Shown here: positions 36,517 through 44,959 of the stretch, piece after piece | Layout of the letters: the number at the start of each line of letters is the position of its first letter | Numbering within the stretch: the first letter of the stretch is position 1 | Source of the DNA: Pseudomonas pudica | GTDB lineage: Bacteria; Pseudomonadota; Gammaproteobacteria; Pseudomonadales; Pseudomonadaceae | Assembly (NCBI RefSeq): GCF_015680405.1 | Contig: NZ_JADLJS010000001.1 | Coordinates: forward strand, 248,001 to 312,000 | Reading direction: 5' to 3' | Length of the DNA: 64,000 nucleotides | Translations under genes and position numbers: made by a program | Notes under the pieces: model-generated | What the model saw: the letters and a program-made list of their open reading frames with translations, nothing else | Told to the model about the DNA's origin: nothing | Database searches by the model: none

Positions 36517-36774
36517 TCAATCGAGCAGCCAGCTATTATCGCCATTTTCCAGGGTACCGCCATGACTGGTGGCATCGCCGACCCTGGCAAGCGGCTGCCC
36601 ATCATCCATCATCAGTGCCGAGCCGCTGGTAATCACCGCCCCACACCCGAGCCTGTCGCCAACCCTGGCGGCTGCCCTGCCGTTGACGAAGAACAGACTG
36701 GAGCCGCTGCTGATGCTGGTCGGGCCGCACAATGGGCAGTGGTGAGGGTGACCCAGCAGAACGATGGCGGGCAT
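36517..36774 (-). CDS. PAAR domain protein (T6SS spike tip)
   Basis: 85-residue PAAR protein, the sharpened cap that sits on VgrG at the tip of the type VI secretion tube and binds zinc. It shows the repeat pattern GHPHHCPLCGPTSISSG, VNGRAAARVGDRLGCG, ITSGSALMMDDGQPLARVGDATSHGG. There is no toxin extension. The start at 36774 has GGGAG eight bases upstream; an in-frame ATG at 36828 was rejected. It is the last gene of the vgrG-toxin-immunity string, 54 bp after the second immunity gene. Confidence 0.93.
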   Translation of the reverse strand: MPAIVLLGHPHHCPLCGPTSISSGSSLFFVNGRAAARVGDRLGCGAVITSGSALMMDDGQPLARVGDATSHGGTLENGDNSWLLD

Positions 36775-36828
36775 TGTTGCCACTCCCGAATCATGTGAGG
36801 CGCCAGGCACGCATGCCGGCAGCGCCAA

Positions 36829-37791
36829 TCAGAACGTTCTCGACAGCCGCCAGTGAACGACCTGGCCATCGATCTCAGGGAAAGGTACCTGGTGCATGAA
36901 CACCTGCTCGCCCACCATGCGCTCGACGCAGACGTAGTACCCGGGCCATGGGCAAGGCGTGCCGGAAGGCCAGCCTGGGGCATCCTCGCGCCTGGCGGTT
37001 TCCGGGTCGCGGAACTGCTTGCCCAGGCGTCGGTAATGCGCCCTTTCGATGAGCGCCTGCGGGTAAAAGTAAGGAGCGCTTTTCAGGCCATCACCCTGCA
37101 CAGACCATAAAAACGCCACCAGTGCGGCCTCGAAGGCCCAGTAACCCAAGTGGTCACTCCGTGCCCGGGTGTGGCGCTCGTGCCAGTAGCAAACGTGCGC
37201 ATTGGCGTACCACTGCCCGAGATATTGCATGAGCGCGTCATGCTGCGCGGGCCCTTTCAGGTCGAGGCTCTCCAGCAAGGCGCCATAAGGTTCGGGGTGA
37301 AGCAATGAGGTGCCAGGGTAGGCCTTGCCCAGCCGCTGGAACAGGCGATGCAGCAGCAGGTAGGGGCTGCGCTCGTCGTCCTGGTTCAGCCAGCCCAGTA
37401 CCTGGTCGACACGCTCGGGGTAACCGCACAGCACCGCCAGCGACAATAGCCACAAGGCAAGCCGGTATTCATCCGACACCCAGGGGCGCAACTGCTCGCT
37501 GGTTGCCGGGTACGCCGAAAAATGCCGGGCGAACTGGGCGAACGCATAGTCTGCATAGGCCTCTACCAGTTCCATCGGCTCGCCACCGGAATACCGCTGC
37601 ACTGCCAGCTCCAGTGCCATGTGGGCCCAGTCACGGCTAAGGCCACGGTAGTGGTGCCTGTGCTCGGCTGGCCCGCTCAGCAATGCCTGGGCGTCAGGGT
37701 CGGCGAATTCCTGCTCTTTTTCACGGGTCGAAGCCAGGTAATGCTGCTCGACCATCCACGGGTCGCGCTTGATGCTGTCGAACTGGCCCAT
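36829..37791 (-). CDS. PoNi-like immunity protein (DUF1910/DUF1911), copy 2
   Basis: 320-residue, largely helical protein with the DUF1910 and DUF1911 pattern seen in immunity proteins against PoNe DNases. Conserved parts include GLSRDWAHMALELAVQRYSGGEP, LWLLSLAVLCGYPERVDQ, CYWHERHTRARSDHLGYWAFEAALVAFLW and a closing VHWRLSRTF. It is a clear but diverged paralogue of the gene directly upstream (37807-38763). A GGGAGGG site precedes the ATG. Copy 2 has GC content like the chromosome, unlike copy 1. It may neutralise a related toxin from other strains. Confidence 0.85.
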   Translation of the reverse strand: MGQFDSIKRDPWMVEQHYLASTREKEQEFADPDAQALLSGPAEHRHHYRGLSRDWAHMALELAVQRYSGGEPMELVEAYADYAFAQFARHFSAYPATSEQLRPWVSDEYRLALWLLSLAVLCGYPERVDQVLGWLNQDDERSPYLLLHRLFQRLGKAYPGTSLLHPEPYGALLESLDLKGPAQHDALMQYLGQWYANAHVCYWHERHTRARSDHLGYWAFEAALVAFLWSVQGDGLKSAPYFYPQALIERAHYRRLGKQFRDPETARREDAPGWPSGTPCPWPGYYVCVERMVGEQVFMHQVPFPEIDGQVVHWRLSRTF

Positions 37792-37806
37792 CGGCCCTCC
37801 CGCACG

Positions 37807-38763
37807 CTATAAGCCTTTCACCAAGCGCCAAACCAGAGAGCGCCCATTTTCGCTCGGCATCTCTACGCCTTGCATGAATGTCTGAGGCCCCACCGCCCAT
37901 TCATCACATACCCACACACCCGTGCGCGGGCAGATTTCGCCCGACCTGGCAAGCGCATCCGAATATGGCGCGCTTTGCAGTTGTTCAGGGAAGCTTTTGA
38001 TAACTTGACGCTTGCGAGCATCGTCTACCAAATCCTTCGGGTAGAAAGGAAGATCTCTATAGGGCGTATCGTCGACGCCCCACAACACAGTGACCAATCC
38101 TGCCTCAAAGGCCCAATAGCCAAAGAAACCCGCATCGCTTCGTGCCTTGTGCCGGTCATGCCAATAACAGTTGCGCATGCCTCGATACCACTGCTTCAGG
38201 TAACTACGCACCGCCTGTTGCTGCTCATCCTTCTCGGTAGTTACGGCATTGAGCAATTCATGATAGGGGCGCTCATGAATCAACGTACTCCCGGGAATCG
38301 TCACCCCCACACGGGAAAACAGTTGCCGCAACAGGATGTCCTCACCGTCATCTGGGGCTTCACTCAAAAAACCTGCGATTTGCCTGATGCGCCCGGGCTT
38401 GTTGAACAGCACTGCAAACGATAGAAGCCAGAGTGTGTACTGATACGCATCCGGCTCCCACAGCTTCAAGCTGAAAGCCGGATAAGCTTGCTTGTGACGT
38501 TGAAACTGGGAAAACATGTGATCCACGTAAAACTCAAGCGCTTCAACGGGCTCTCCCCCCGAATAAAGTGCTACTAGTAACTCCAGAGATTCAAAGCACC
38601 AATCCCAACTCAACCCTTCAATATTTACGTAATCTGGGCGTTCCAACGCTAGACACTCTTCAGCCTTTAGCTGCACATAGTATTTCTTCCAAAAATCAAC
38701 AGAGTCCAGATAGGCTGTCTCTTGCAGCAAAGGCTCACGTTTGATCTCATCAAATTTCTTCAT
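37807..38763 (-). CDS. PoNi-like immunity protein (DUF1910/DUF1911), copy 1
   Basis: 318-residue protein of the same family. Shared blocks are GLSWDWCFESLELLVALYSGGEP, LWLLSFAVLFNKPGRIRQ, CYWHDRHKARSDAGFFGYWAFEAGLVTVLWG and VWRLVKGL. It starts 9 bp after the toxin gene, the position expected of the cognate immunity gene, and is 15 bp ahead of copy 2. Its base composition is visibly richer in A and T than the surrounding genes, suggesting acquisition from another source together with the 3' end of the toxin gene. Confidence 0.87.
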   Translation of the reverse strand: MKKFDEIKREPLLQETAYLDSVDFWKKYYVQLKAEECLALERPDYVNIEGLSWDWCFESLELLVALYSGGEPVEALEFYVDHMFSQFQRHKQAYPAFSLKLWEPDAYQYTLWLLSFAVLFNKPGRIRQIAGFLSEAPDDGEDILLRQLFSRVGVTIPGSTLIHERPYHELLNAVTTEKDEQQQAVRSYLKQWYRGMRNCYWHDRHKARSDAGFFGYWAFEAGLVTVLWGVDDTPYRDLPFYPKDLVDDARKRQVIKSFPEQLQSAPYSDALARSGEICPRTGVWVCDEWAVGPQTFMQGVEMPSENGRSLVWRLVKGL

Positions 38764-38772
38764 TTTCAGATC

Positions 38773-40176
38773 CTACTGAATTACATCACCTATAGATTTA
38801 GCATGCCCATCAAGCTTGACTACCTGGGTTACAGCACCCTTCTCATCTACGGTTATCAACCAACGCTCATATCCAGCCGAGCGAATATTCATTGCCTGTT
38901 CTTTCCCCAAACTTTCGGAAAGCCTTGGACGAATCCACGCATCACTCATCTGCCTGGCGCTCGGAAACCCCTTACTCCCCTTTGTAACCGGCAAACTACC
39001 CGGCGAAAACGCGCCCCCCGTTCGATACTTGGTCTCGGTAATGATGAACGGCGGCGGTGGATGGGCATTACGATAGACGCCATCCAGCCCGCGCCCGGTG
39101 GGTTTCATTTCCAGGCTGCGAGGCCCACGAGCGACCGACAGCAGGTTCTCATGGCCTTTGCCGAGCATGTACTGATCACTGATCACCTCCCCATAAATGC
39201 CCTTCTGCGCCCGGGTCGCCGTCGAATGATCGAACACGTGCACATTGGCGCCATGCGTGGCGGCAGCCGCAGAGGTGGGTACTGGCGGGCCGAGCGCACC
39301 CTCGGGGCGCTCGAGGTAACGCGGACGCATGCCAATGCCAGAAGTCACCCGCCCACCACTCATCGCCATGGGCACCGGCTTAGGCGCATGCACCCCGGCC
39401 TGCGCAACCTGCGCGGGCAGATCGCTGGCCTGTTCCAGCACCTTGGCCAACCTGGCGTCGAGTTGCATCAGCGCCTGTGGGATTTCCCGCACTGCATGCA
39501 CCTGCACCGCGTAGAACTGCGCTTCCATGGCCTGCAGCCGCACCAACAGGTGCGAGGCCGCCTGGTTGAAGGGCCAGTTGCCCAGGTAGCTGCGAAGCTT
39601 TGCCGTTGCAGCGATGACCTTGGTCAAGAACTGGTTCAGATAGGCCAGCAAATCCTTTTCATAGCTCGTGAACCTGACCTGGCGCAGCCAGAACTCCACG
39701 CTGCCGCGGGTGAACTTGCCAAGAAACGCAACCACGGTCCGCAAGATGATCTGGCTTTCACGGATAAGTAGCAGGCACAAACCTCGCAGAAACGCTGCCG
39801 CTTCCTGGCCGACCAATGCACCTGCCACCGAGCCCACGGGCGTACCCACCGCCCCCACCACGGCACCGATGATCGGCGCGATCAAGGTAAGCAGGCAGGC
39901 GACCAGCAGCACCCACTCCTGCCACTGTGGCGGCTGCGCCGTTGCCTGGCTGTCATCCGCTGTGTAGCGCTTGCCCAGGCGCAGGCACACTGCGGCCAGG
40001 TCACGGGCACTGAGCACGATCACCACCCCAGGCACCAACGACAGCAGCATGTCGGCAATGACCACGCTCAGTGGCCGTTCCTCGGCAAACTCGCCCAGCA
40101 CCAGATCACGCAGCCAGCCAAAGCCACCTGCCACCCTTTCCACCGCTTCATCCAGCCAGTCAGCAGCGGAGTTCAT
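38773..40176 (-). CDS. T6SS effector with N-terminal membrane segments and C-terminal PoNe-like nuclease domain
   Basis: 467-residue protein encoded directly after vgrG (4-bp ATGA overlap). Residues ~38-58 and ~86-137 form hydrophobic, Gly/Ala-rich segments. Residues 150-260 are helical, and a Pro-rich linker spans 265-300. The C-terminal ~150 residues fit the PoNe (polymorphic nuclease effector) version of the PD-(D/E)xK fold: Glu330 in GIYGEVISDQYM, Asp365 in GRGLDGVY, and ETK 381-383 in IITETKYRTG. PoNe domains are DNases, so the likely target is DNA of competing cells. The next gene is a PoNi-type immunity gene, which supports the call. The chain is independent of VgrG, not fused to it. 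Confidence 0.82.
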   Translation of the reverse strand: MNSAADWLDEAVERVAGGFGWLRDLVLGEFAEERPLSVVIADMLLSLVPGVVIVLSARDLAAVCLRLGKRYTADDSQATAQPPQWQEWVLLVACLLTLIAPIIGAVVGAVGTPVGSVAGALVGQEAAAFLRGLCLLLIRESQIILRTVVAFLGKFTRGSVEFWLRQVRFTSYEKDLLAYLNQFLTKVIAATAKLRSYLGNWPFNQAASHLLVRLQAMEAQFYAVQVHAVREIPQALMQLDARLAKVLEQASDLPAQVAQAGVHAPKPVPMAMSGGRVTSGIGMRPRYLERPEGALGPPVPTSAAAATHGANVHVFDHSTATRAQKGIYGEVISDQYMLGKGHENLLSVARGPRSLEMKPTGRGLDGVYRNAHPPPPFIITETKYRTGGAFSPGSLPVTKGSKGFPSARQMSDAWIRPRLSESLGKEQAMNIRSAGYERWLITVDEKGAVTQVVKLDGHAKSIGDVIQ

Positions 40177-42488
40177 GACTGGCCACCTGCCGAGGTACAG
40201 CCGGCAAGCAATGCCTGCAGGGCAGCATCCGGCTCGGTTGCGGTCGTCAGCTGCAGCGAACCTTGGCCAACCTCGTAGCGCACCTGGGCGCTACAACCGG
40301 GGGTAACGCCAGCCAGGCGGGCATAGCCGTTCTGGTCGACCATACCCTGGCGCTGGGTGCCATCGGACAACGTCGCTACGTAGGCCGTGCCCGCAATCGG
40401 CGTACCGTCGGCATGCACCAGGCGAAACTCGATTTCCTCCTGCGACGGTGCAGGCGGCTCGCCGTAACGTGCAGGCGCCTTTACCTGGGCGATGGCATGC
40501 AACAGCAGTGGCTCGGGGCAACCGATTTCGATGCGGCCATCAACCAGCTTGATGAACGCCCCGCCGCAACTCAGGGTCAGCGACGTTCGGCTGTCGATGT
40601 GCACATGGCCGTGATGGCTGGTGATCGACACATCGTCATTGGCATCGACCCGCAGTTGCCCGCCGACCTGCACACGCTTGTCCTGCGCGACCTGCTCGCT
40701 GGCCTCGAGGCCAACCATCACGCTCAACGCCCCGCCAACGGCCAACGACTTGCCCAGGCCTATGCTTTCGACTTTGCCAAGGGCGACCGTTTCGCTCTTG
40801 CTGGCGCCGACCTTGACACTGCGGTTGCCACCTATGTGCACCACTTCGTCATGCTCGACGCGCTCGCTACGATCATTGCCGATGAGCGTGGTTTCGTTGT
40901 GTTTCACGACGTTGTTCTGGTCGCGCTCGGCATGAATGAATACTTCCTGGCGCCCCAGTTCGTCCTCGAAGCGCAACTCGTTGAAGCCATCGCCTTTATG
41001 GGTCTGGCTCTTGATGGTCATGCGGGTCTTGTGTTCGGGCAGGTCGTAAGGCGGCAGCTGGTCACCGCAGTAGGTGCGCCCGGTGATCATCGGCTGGTCC
41101 GGGTCGCCATTGACGTACTGGACAATCACATCCTGGCCAATACGCGGAATGGCCATCGAACCCCAACTGCCACCGGCCCAGCCTTGCGACACCCGCACCC
41201 AGCAGGAACTGAATTCGTTGTTGCTGCTTTCACGGTCCCAGGGGAAGCTGACCTTGACCCGCCCCCACTGGTCGCAAAAAATCTCTTCGCCCGGCGGGCC
41301 GACCACGGTGGCCATGTGCGGGCCATCGATACGCGGCTTGGCCAAGGGTGCCGGGCGCCATTCGGCCATGCCTTGCACCAGCTGCGCATCGTTCACATAG
41401 CGGGTACCTTGTTCGGCGCCGACGGCTTCTTCCTGCAGGCTGGTGAACTGCGTACCTTCGTGGCACAGGCTGATTACGCGCCAGTGCACATTGAGGTCTT
41501 CACGCGGGTGGCCGACGAGTGTGAAGCTCAGGCCTGGCTGCAGGCGCACGTCATCGCCCTGTACTTCGGCCAGGAGGGCGTCATGACGCAGCGCCGTCAG
41601 CCGCGTTTCAGTGAAGGGCTTGCCGACCGCATCGCGCTTGTAGCGCCCCGGGTAATCAAAAAATTCGTAGTCCAGCGACTGGTGCGTGATTCCGCTGGCC
41701 TGAGCCTTGTGCTCCTGGCGATAGGCCGGGTTGGTGAAGGTGTAGTCGCGCTGCACCTGCTGCGCGGTACGCACCTGCTCGCAGTAGCGCAAACGCCGCA
41801 GGCAGGTACGGGCCTGGTCGCCACCGCTGCTGGCGTGGTACAGCACCTTGTCGGGGCCGAGATCATCTTCATCCAGCCAAAGCGCCTCATCATCTACGGG
41901 CTTTAGCGAGCCCCGGCTGAGCAACCCAAGCGATAGCAGGCGATCGGTAACGATCAGCGTGTGGTGCCTGGCGCAGTGTGCAAAGCGGTAGACGAAGCCC
42001 TCTTCAGCGGCGAGGCGATGGATGAAGTCGAGGTCGGTTTCCCCCGCCTGGACACAAAACTCACGCACCTGGTGATCGGCGCTGCTATTGAGCTCAAACC
42101 GGGCAATGCCCTGACGCTTGAACATCAGTTCAAGAATCTGAGGTACGGTTTTCTGCTGGAAGATTCGCCAGTTCGAACGCAAGCGGGCACGGGCCAGTTG
42201 CGGCTCGACCACAGCGTGGTAGCGCGTGCGACAGAAGCCGGTTTCACCTTGGCTGAAGGCACTGACCAAGCCATGCACCTGACGCAGTGGCCGGCCTGCG
42301 CAATAAAGGGTGAATAGCGCAGGCTTGTCGAGCACCTGGCCGAAGTCGACATCACTGTCGTAGCTGACAAGTTCAAGGCTCAGCACAAATGGCTGGCTGA
42401 TAGCTTCTTCCAGCTTGAATGAAACCACTTCGAACTCCGTGCGCCCGGCGAGCGCCTGAAATCCGAAACGAAAGTCCGACTGTTTCAT
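40173..42488 (-). CDS. vgrG: Type VI secretion system spike protein VgrG
   Basis: 771-residue spike protein, a trimer carried on the Hcp tube. The gp27-like base covers roughly the first 380 residues (QAGETDLDFIHRLAAEEGFVYRF is typical). The gp5-like OB fold follows (GEEIFCDQWGRVKVSFPWDR, SCWVRVSQGWAGGSWGSMAIPRIGQDVIVQYVNGDPDQPMITG). A repetitive beta-helix comes next (VGGQLRVDANDDVSITSHHG). The last ~85 residues (IEFRLVHADGTPIAGTAYVATLSDG...) look like a transthyretin-type adaptor domain that recruits cargo. No core T6SS genes are nearby, so this is an accessory (orphan) vgrG island. It overlaps the effector gene by 4 bp. Confidence 0.95.
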   Translation of the reverse strand: MKQSDFRFGFQALAGRTEFEVVSFKLEEAISQPFVLSLELVSYDSDVDFGQVLDKPALFTLYCAGRPLRQVHGLVSAFSQGETGFCRTRYHAVVEPQLARARLRSNWRIFQQKTVPQILELMFKRQGIARFELNSSADHQVREFCVQAGETDLDFIHRLAAEEGFVYRFAHCARHHTLIVTDRLLSLGLLSRGSLKPVDDEALWLDEDDLGPDKVLYHASSGGDQARTCLRRLRYCEQVRTAQQVQRDYTFTNPAYRQEHKAQASGITHQSLDYEFFDYPGRYKRDAVGKPFTETRLTALRHDALLAEVQGDDVRLQPGLSFTLVGHPREDLNVHWRVISLCHEGTQFTSLQEEAVGAEQGTRYVNDAQLVQGMAEWRPAPLAKPRIDGPHMATVVGPPGEEIFCDQWGRVKVSFPWDRESSNNEFSSCWVRVSQGWAGGSWGSMAIPRIGQDVIVQYVNGDPDQPMITGRTYCGDQLPPYDLPEHKTRMTIKSQTHKGDGFNELRFEDELGRQEVFIHAERDQNNVVKHNETTLIGNDRSERVEHDEVVHIGGNRSVKVGASKSETVALGKVESIGLGKSLAVGGALSVMVGLEASEQVAQDKRVQVGGQLRVDANDDVSITSHHGHVHIDSRTSLTLSCGGAFIKLVDGRIEIGCPEPLLLHAIAQVKAPARYGEPPAPSQEEIEFRLVHADGTPIAGTAYVATLSDGTQRQGMVDQNGYARLAGVTPGCSAQVRYEVGQGSLQLTTATEPDAALQALLAGCTSAGGQS

Positions 42489-42552
42489 GAGTTGCTCTAC
42501 CCGCCATCATGTTTACCGGCGAAAAAACAACCACATCCTGGCTTTCTTCAAG

Positions 42553-42717
42553 ATGAGTACGTCGAATGAAAATTGCCCGTCGCCAACGCCCAAGCCGGCT
42601 AGATCCGTGGCATTGGCGGACTTGACCGATGACGACAGTGAGGATGAGGCAGTGAATGAAGAGCAACTTAAACCGTACCGCTCCGCCATGACAGGAACGA
42701 TGGGTTTCATGCATTGA
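42553..42717 (+). CDS. Possible 54-residue acidic small protein
   Basis: A frame starting MSTSNENCPSPTPKPARSVA, with an acidic middle (LTDDDSEDEAVNEEQ) and a C-terminus rich in Met, Gly and Thr. The ribosome-binding site is weak and there is no recognised domain. It is divergent from vgrG and followed by a 14-bp palindrome. It could be a genuine short gene of the accessory island or a chance frame; another frame in this stretch (- strand) is equally open. Confidence 0.3.
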   Translation: MSTSNENCPSPTPKPARSVALADLTDDDSEDEAVNEEQLKPYRSAMTGTMGFMH

Positions 42718-43088
42718 CGACTTCGTAGGAAATTTCCTAAAGCATCAACTTACAAACTTTTGCGCGTGCGAGTCCGCTCACTGAAAAACCAGCAATTCAA
42801 GCCAGAAAAATAATAAATACAGTTACTAAAAGTTCGCGAAACAGCCCCTTTCATTCATCCTGAAATCACTTGAATTCCGAAATGCACCATTCTGTTGGAG
42901 GGCGATGACCTTGGCACCCCTCAATCGCACCAAAAAGGTGCATGAGTGGCAAGAATTGGGGCATGCCGTCTGCCCCTCATCCACCGCGCCAAACCTATCG
43001 TCACATCCGGTCACAACCGCCAACGTTTGCGTCTACTCCGCGGCACGACAATGGTGACCAGTGGGTCACATTTTTATCTCTTTCTCTC

Positions 43089-43172
43089 CTACACTCGGTT
43101 TTCGGCCCGCCATTTGCTCAACGGAAGAGTGACGAAAAAAAGTCGAACTTTACGGAACGCGGGCAGGTCAGG
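43089..43172 (+). promoter_or_regulatory. Candidate stress promoters upstream of glgA
   Basis: CTACACT at 43089-43095 resembles the -10 element of RpoS promoters. Separately, GAACTT at 43145-43150 followed after 17 bp by TCAGG matches the -35 of AlgU (sigma-22/RpoE) promoters well and the -10 only partly. Both point towards glgA, 214-290 bases upstream of its start. Called by eye. Confidence 0.25.
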
Positions 43173-43385
43173 AACTAAGTAGGCCAAACGCAAAGGGACT
43201 TCCCAGCCTCGGCCCACACACCCCACCAGCCCAATCGCCTTCGGCGGGAATGCCGATCGCGCCGTGCCTGCGCGCACGACCTTGGGGCATGGAACGCACT
43301 ACGCAGAATCCAGAAACAGAGAGAACCAACACGAAACATTGCCACGGGTGCCAGCACCCGGCCAAGCATAGGGATGGAGAGAAGT

Positions 43386-44945
43386 ATGATCAGTGCCGCT
43401 GTCGAGCCTCACGTAGATTCATTCAACCCGGACAACCGCGAACCGCTCACCCCGGACTTCGCCACGACAGGCAAGGCACCCGGCGCCCAGCGCCAGCACA
43501 ACCGCAACAAGCGCAAGATTTTGTTCGTGACCTCGGAAATCGCCGACCTGGTGAAAACCGGTGGCCTGGGTGACGTGTCCGCCGCCCTGCCCCGGGCACT
43601 GGCCCACCTGCACGACGTGCGAGTGCTGATCCCCGGCTACCGCCAGGTGATGGAAAGCGACAACCCCATCCACATTGTCGGTGAGCTGGGTGGCCACGCC
43701 GCCCTGCCGCCATGCAAGATCGGGCGCATGGACATGGCCGACGGCCTGGTCATCTATGTGCTGATCTGCCCCGAACTGTACCAGCGCGACGGCACCCCCT
43801 ATGGTGCCAACAACGGCCGCGACTGGCCCGACAACCACATCCGTTTCGCCCGCCTGGGCCTGGCCGCCGCCGAAATCGCCGCCGGCGAAGGCAGGATCCA
43901 CTGGAAGCCCGAAGTGGTGCACGCCCACGACTGGCCCGCCGGTCTGGCGCCGGCCTACATGCACTGGCGCGGGTTGAGCACGCCTACCCTGTTCACCATT
44001 CACAACCTGGCCTACCAGGGTGTGTACAGCCGCGGCTGCAGCCCGGAGCTGGCAATCCCCGAACATGCCATGCAGCAGGAAGGCATGGAGTTTTACGGCA
44101 AGCTGTCGTTCCTCAAGGCCGGCCTGGCCTATTCCAGCCACATCACCACGGTCAGCGCCACCTATGCCCGGGAAATCACCACCCCGGAATTCGGCTGCGG
44201 CCTGGACGGCTTCCTCGCCAGCAAGGCCCAGCAAGGCCTGCTCGGCGGCATTCCCAACGGCATCGACGAAAGCTGGGACTCGGCCACCGACAAGCACCTG
44301 CAGCACAACTTCAGCATCAATGACTGGGAAGGCAAGGCGCGCAATGCCCAGGCAGTGCGCGAGCTGTTCGAACTGCTGCCCTCCGAAGGCCCGCTGTTCG
44401 CCGTGGTTTCGCGCCTGGTCTACCAGAAAGGCCTGGACCTTACCCTCGGTGTCGCCGACTACATCGTCGAGCAAGGCGGGCAGATCGCGATCATCGGCCG
44501 TGGCGAGCCGGAAGAAGAACAAGCCATGCGCGAGCTGGCGCTACGCCACCCGGGCCGTATCGGCGTGCGCATCGGCTTCAACGAAACCGATGCCCGGCGC
44601 ATGTTCGCCGGCAGCGACTTCCTGCTGATGCCGTCACGCTACGAGCCGTGCGGCCTCAGCCAGATGTACGCGCAGCGCTTCGGTTCGTTGCCGGTGGCAC
44701 GCAATACCGGCGGCCTGGCCGACACCATCGAGTCCGGTGTCACCGGTTTCCTGTTCGATGAGTCCACCGTCGAGAGCTATCGCCAGGCCCTCAGCCGCGC
44801 CTTCTATGTCTATGGCAAGAAGGACCTGCTGAATGCGATGCGCTGCCTGTCGATGACCCAACCGTTCAACTGGTGCCAGGCCGTGGAACCCTACGCACGC
44901 CTGTACGAAGACCTGGTCAAGCAGGCGCAGCACAGCCACTACTGA
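43386..44945 (+). CDS. glgA: Glycogen synthase (ADP-glucose type) GlgA
   Basis: 519-residue GT5 retaining glycosyltransferase that extends alpha-1,4-glucan from a nucleotide sugar. The N-terminal signature is KTGGLGDV at 57-64, and the C-terminal GT-B half has PSRYEPCGLSQMYAQRFGSLPVARNTGGLADTI. The first ~42 residues are a polar extension absent from E. coli GlgA, whose equivalent Lys is at residue 15. The start has GGAGAG upstream; an in-frame ATG four codons earlier lies before that site. It heads the run glgA-treZ-malQ-treY. No glgC is present here, so its donor could be ADP-glucose made elsewhere, or it may work with the GlgE route. Confidence 0.94.
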   Translation: MISAAVEPHVDSFNPDNREPLTPDFATTGKAPGAQRQHNRNKRKILFVTSEIADLVKTGGLGDVSAALPRALAHLHDVRVLIPGYRQVMESDNPIHIVGELGGHAALPPCKIGRMDMADGLVIYVLICPELYQRDGTPYGANNGRDWPDNHIRFARLGLAAAEIAAGEGRIHWKPEVVHAHDWPAGLAPAYMHWRGLSTPTLFTIHNLAYQGVYSRGCSPELAIPEHAMQQEGMEFYGKLSFLKAGLAYSSHITTVSATYAREITTPEFGCGLDGFLASKAQQGLLGGIPNGIDESWDSATDKHLQHNFSINDWEGKARNAQAVRELFELLPSEGPLFAVVSRLVYQKGLDLTLGVADYIVEQGGQIAIIGRGEPEEEQAMRELALRHPGRIGVRIGFNETDARRMFAGSDFLLMPSRYEPCGLSQMYAQRFGSLPVARNTGGLADTIESGVTGFLFDESTVESYRQALSRAFYVYGKKDLLNAMRCLSMTQPFNWCQAVEPYARLYEDLVKQAQHSHY

Positions 44946-44959
44946 ACGGGGATTTGAAG

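Larger units (their letters stand above)
42489..43385. other. 897-bp mostly non-coding region between vgrG and glgA
   Basis: AT-rich in its first half. It holds one candidate small ORF (42553-42717). A 14-bp perfect palindrome TAGGAAATTTCCTA (42726-42739) follows the ORF's stop. An inverted repeat GTGACC-4-GGTCAC (43054-43069) is followed by a T-run, with a further GGTCAC at 43009-43014. Promoter-like sequences for glgA lie at 43089-43172. Other short frames here lack ribosome-binding sites. Confidence 0.6.

Noticed and set aside
42910..42941. TGGCAC-type sequence resembling a sigma-54 promoter before glgA
   Set aside because: The -12 element (TTGC) is missing at the right distance; only half of the consensus is present.
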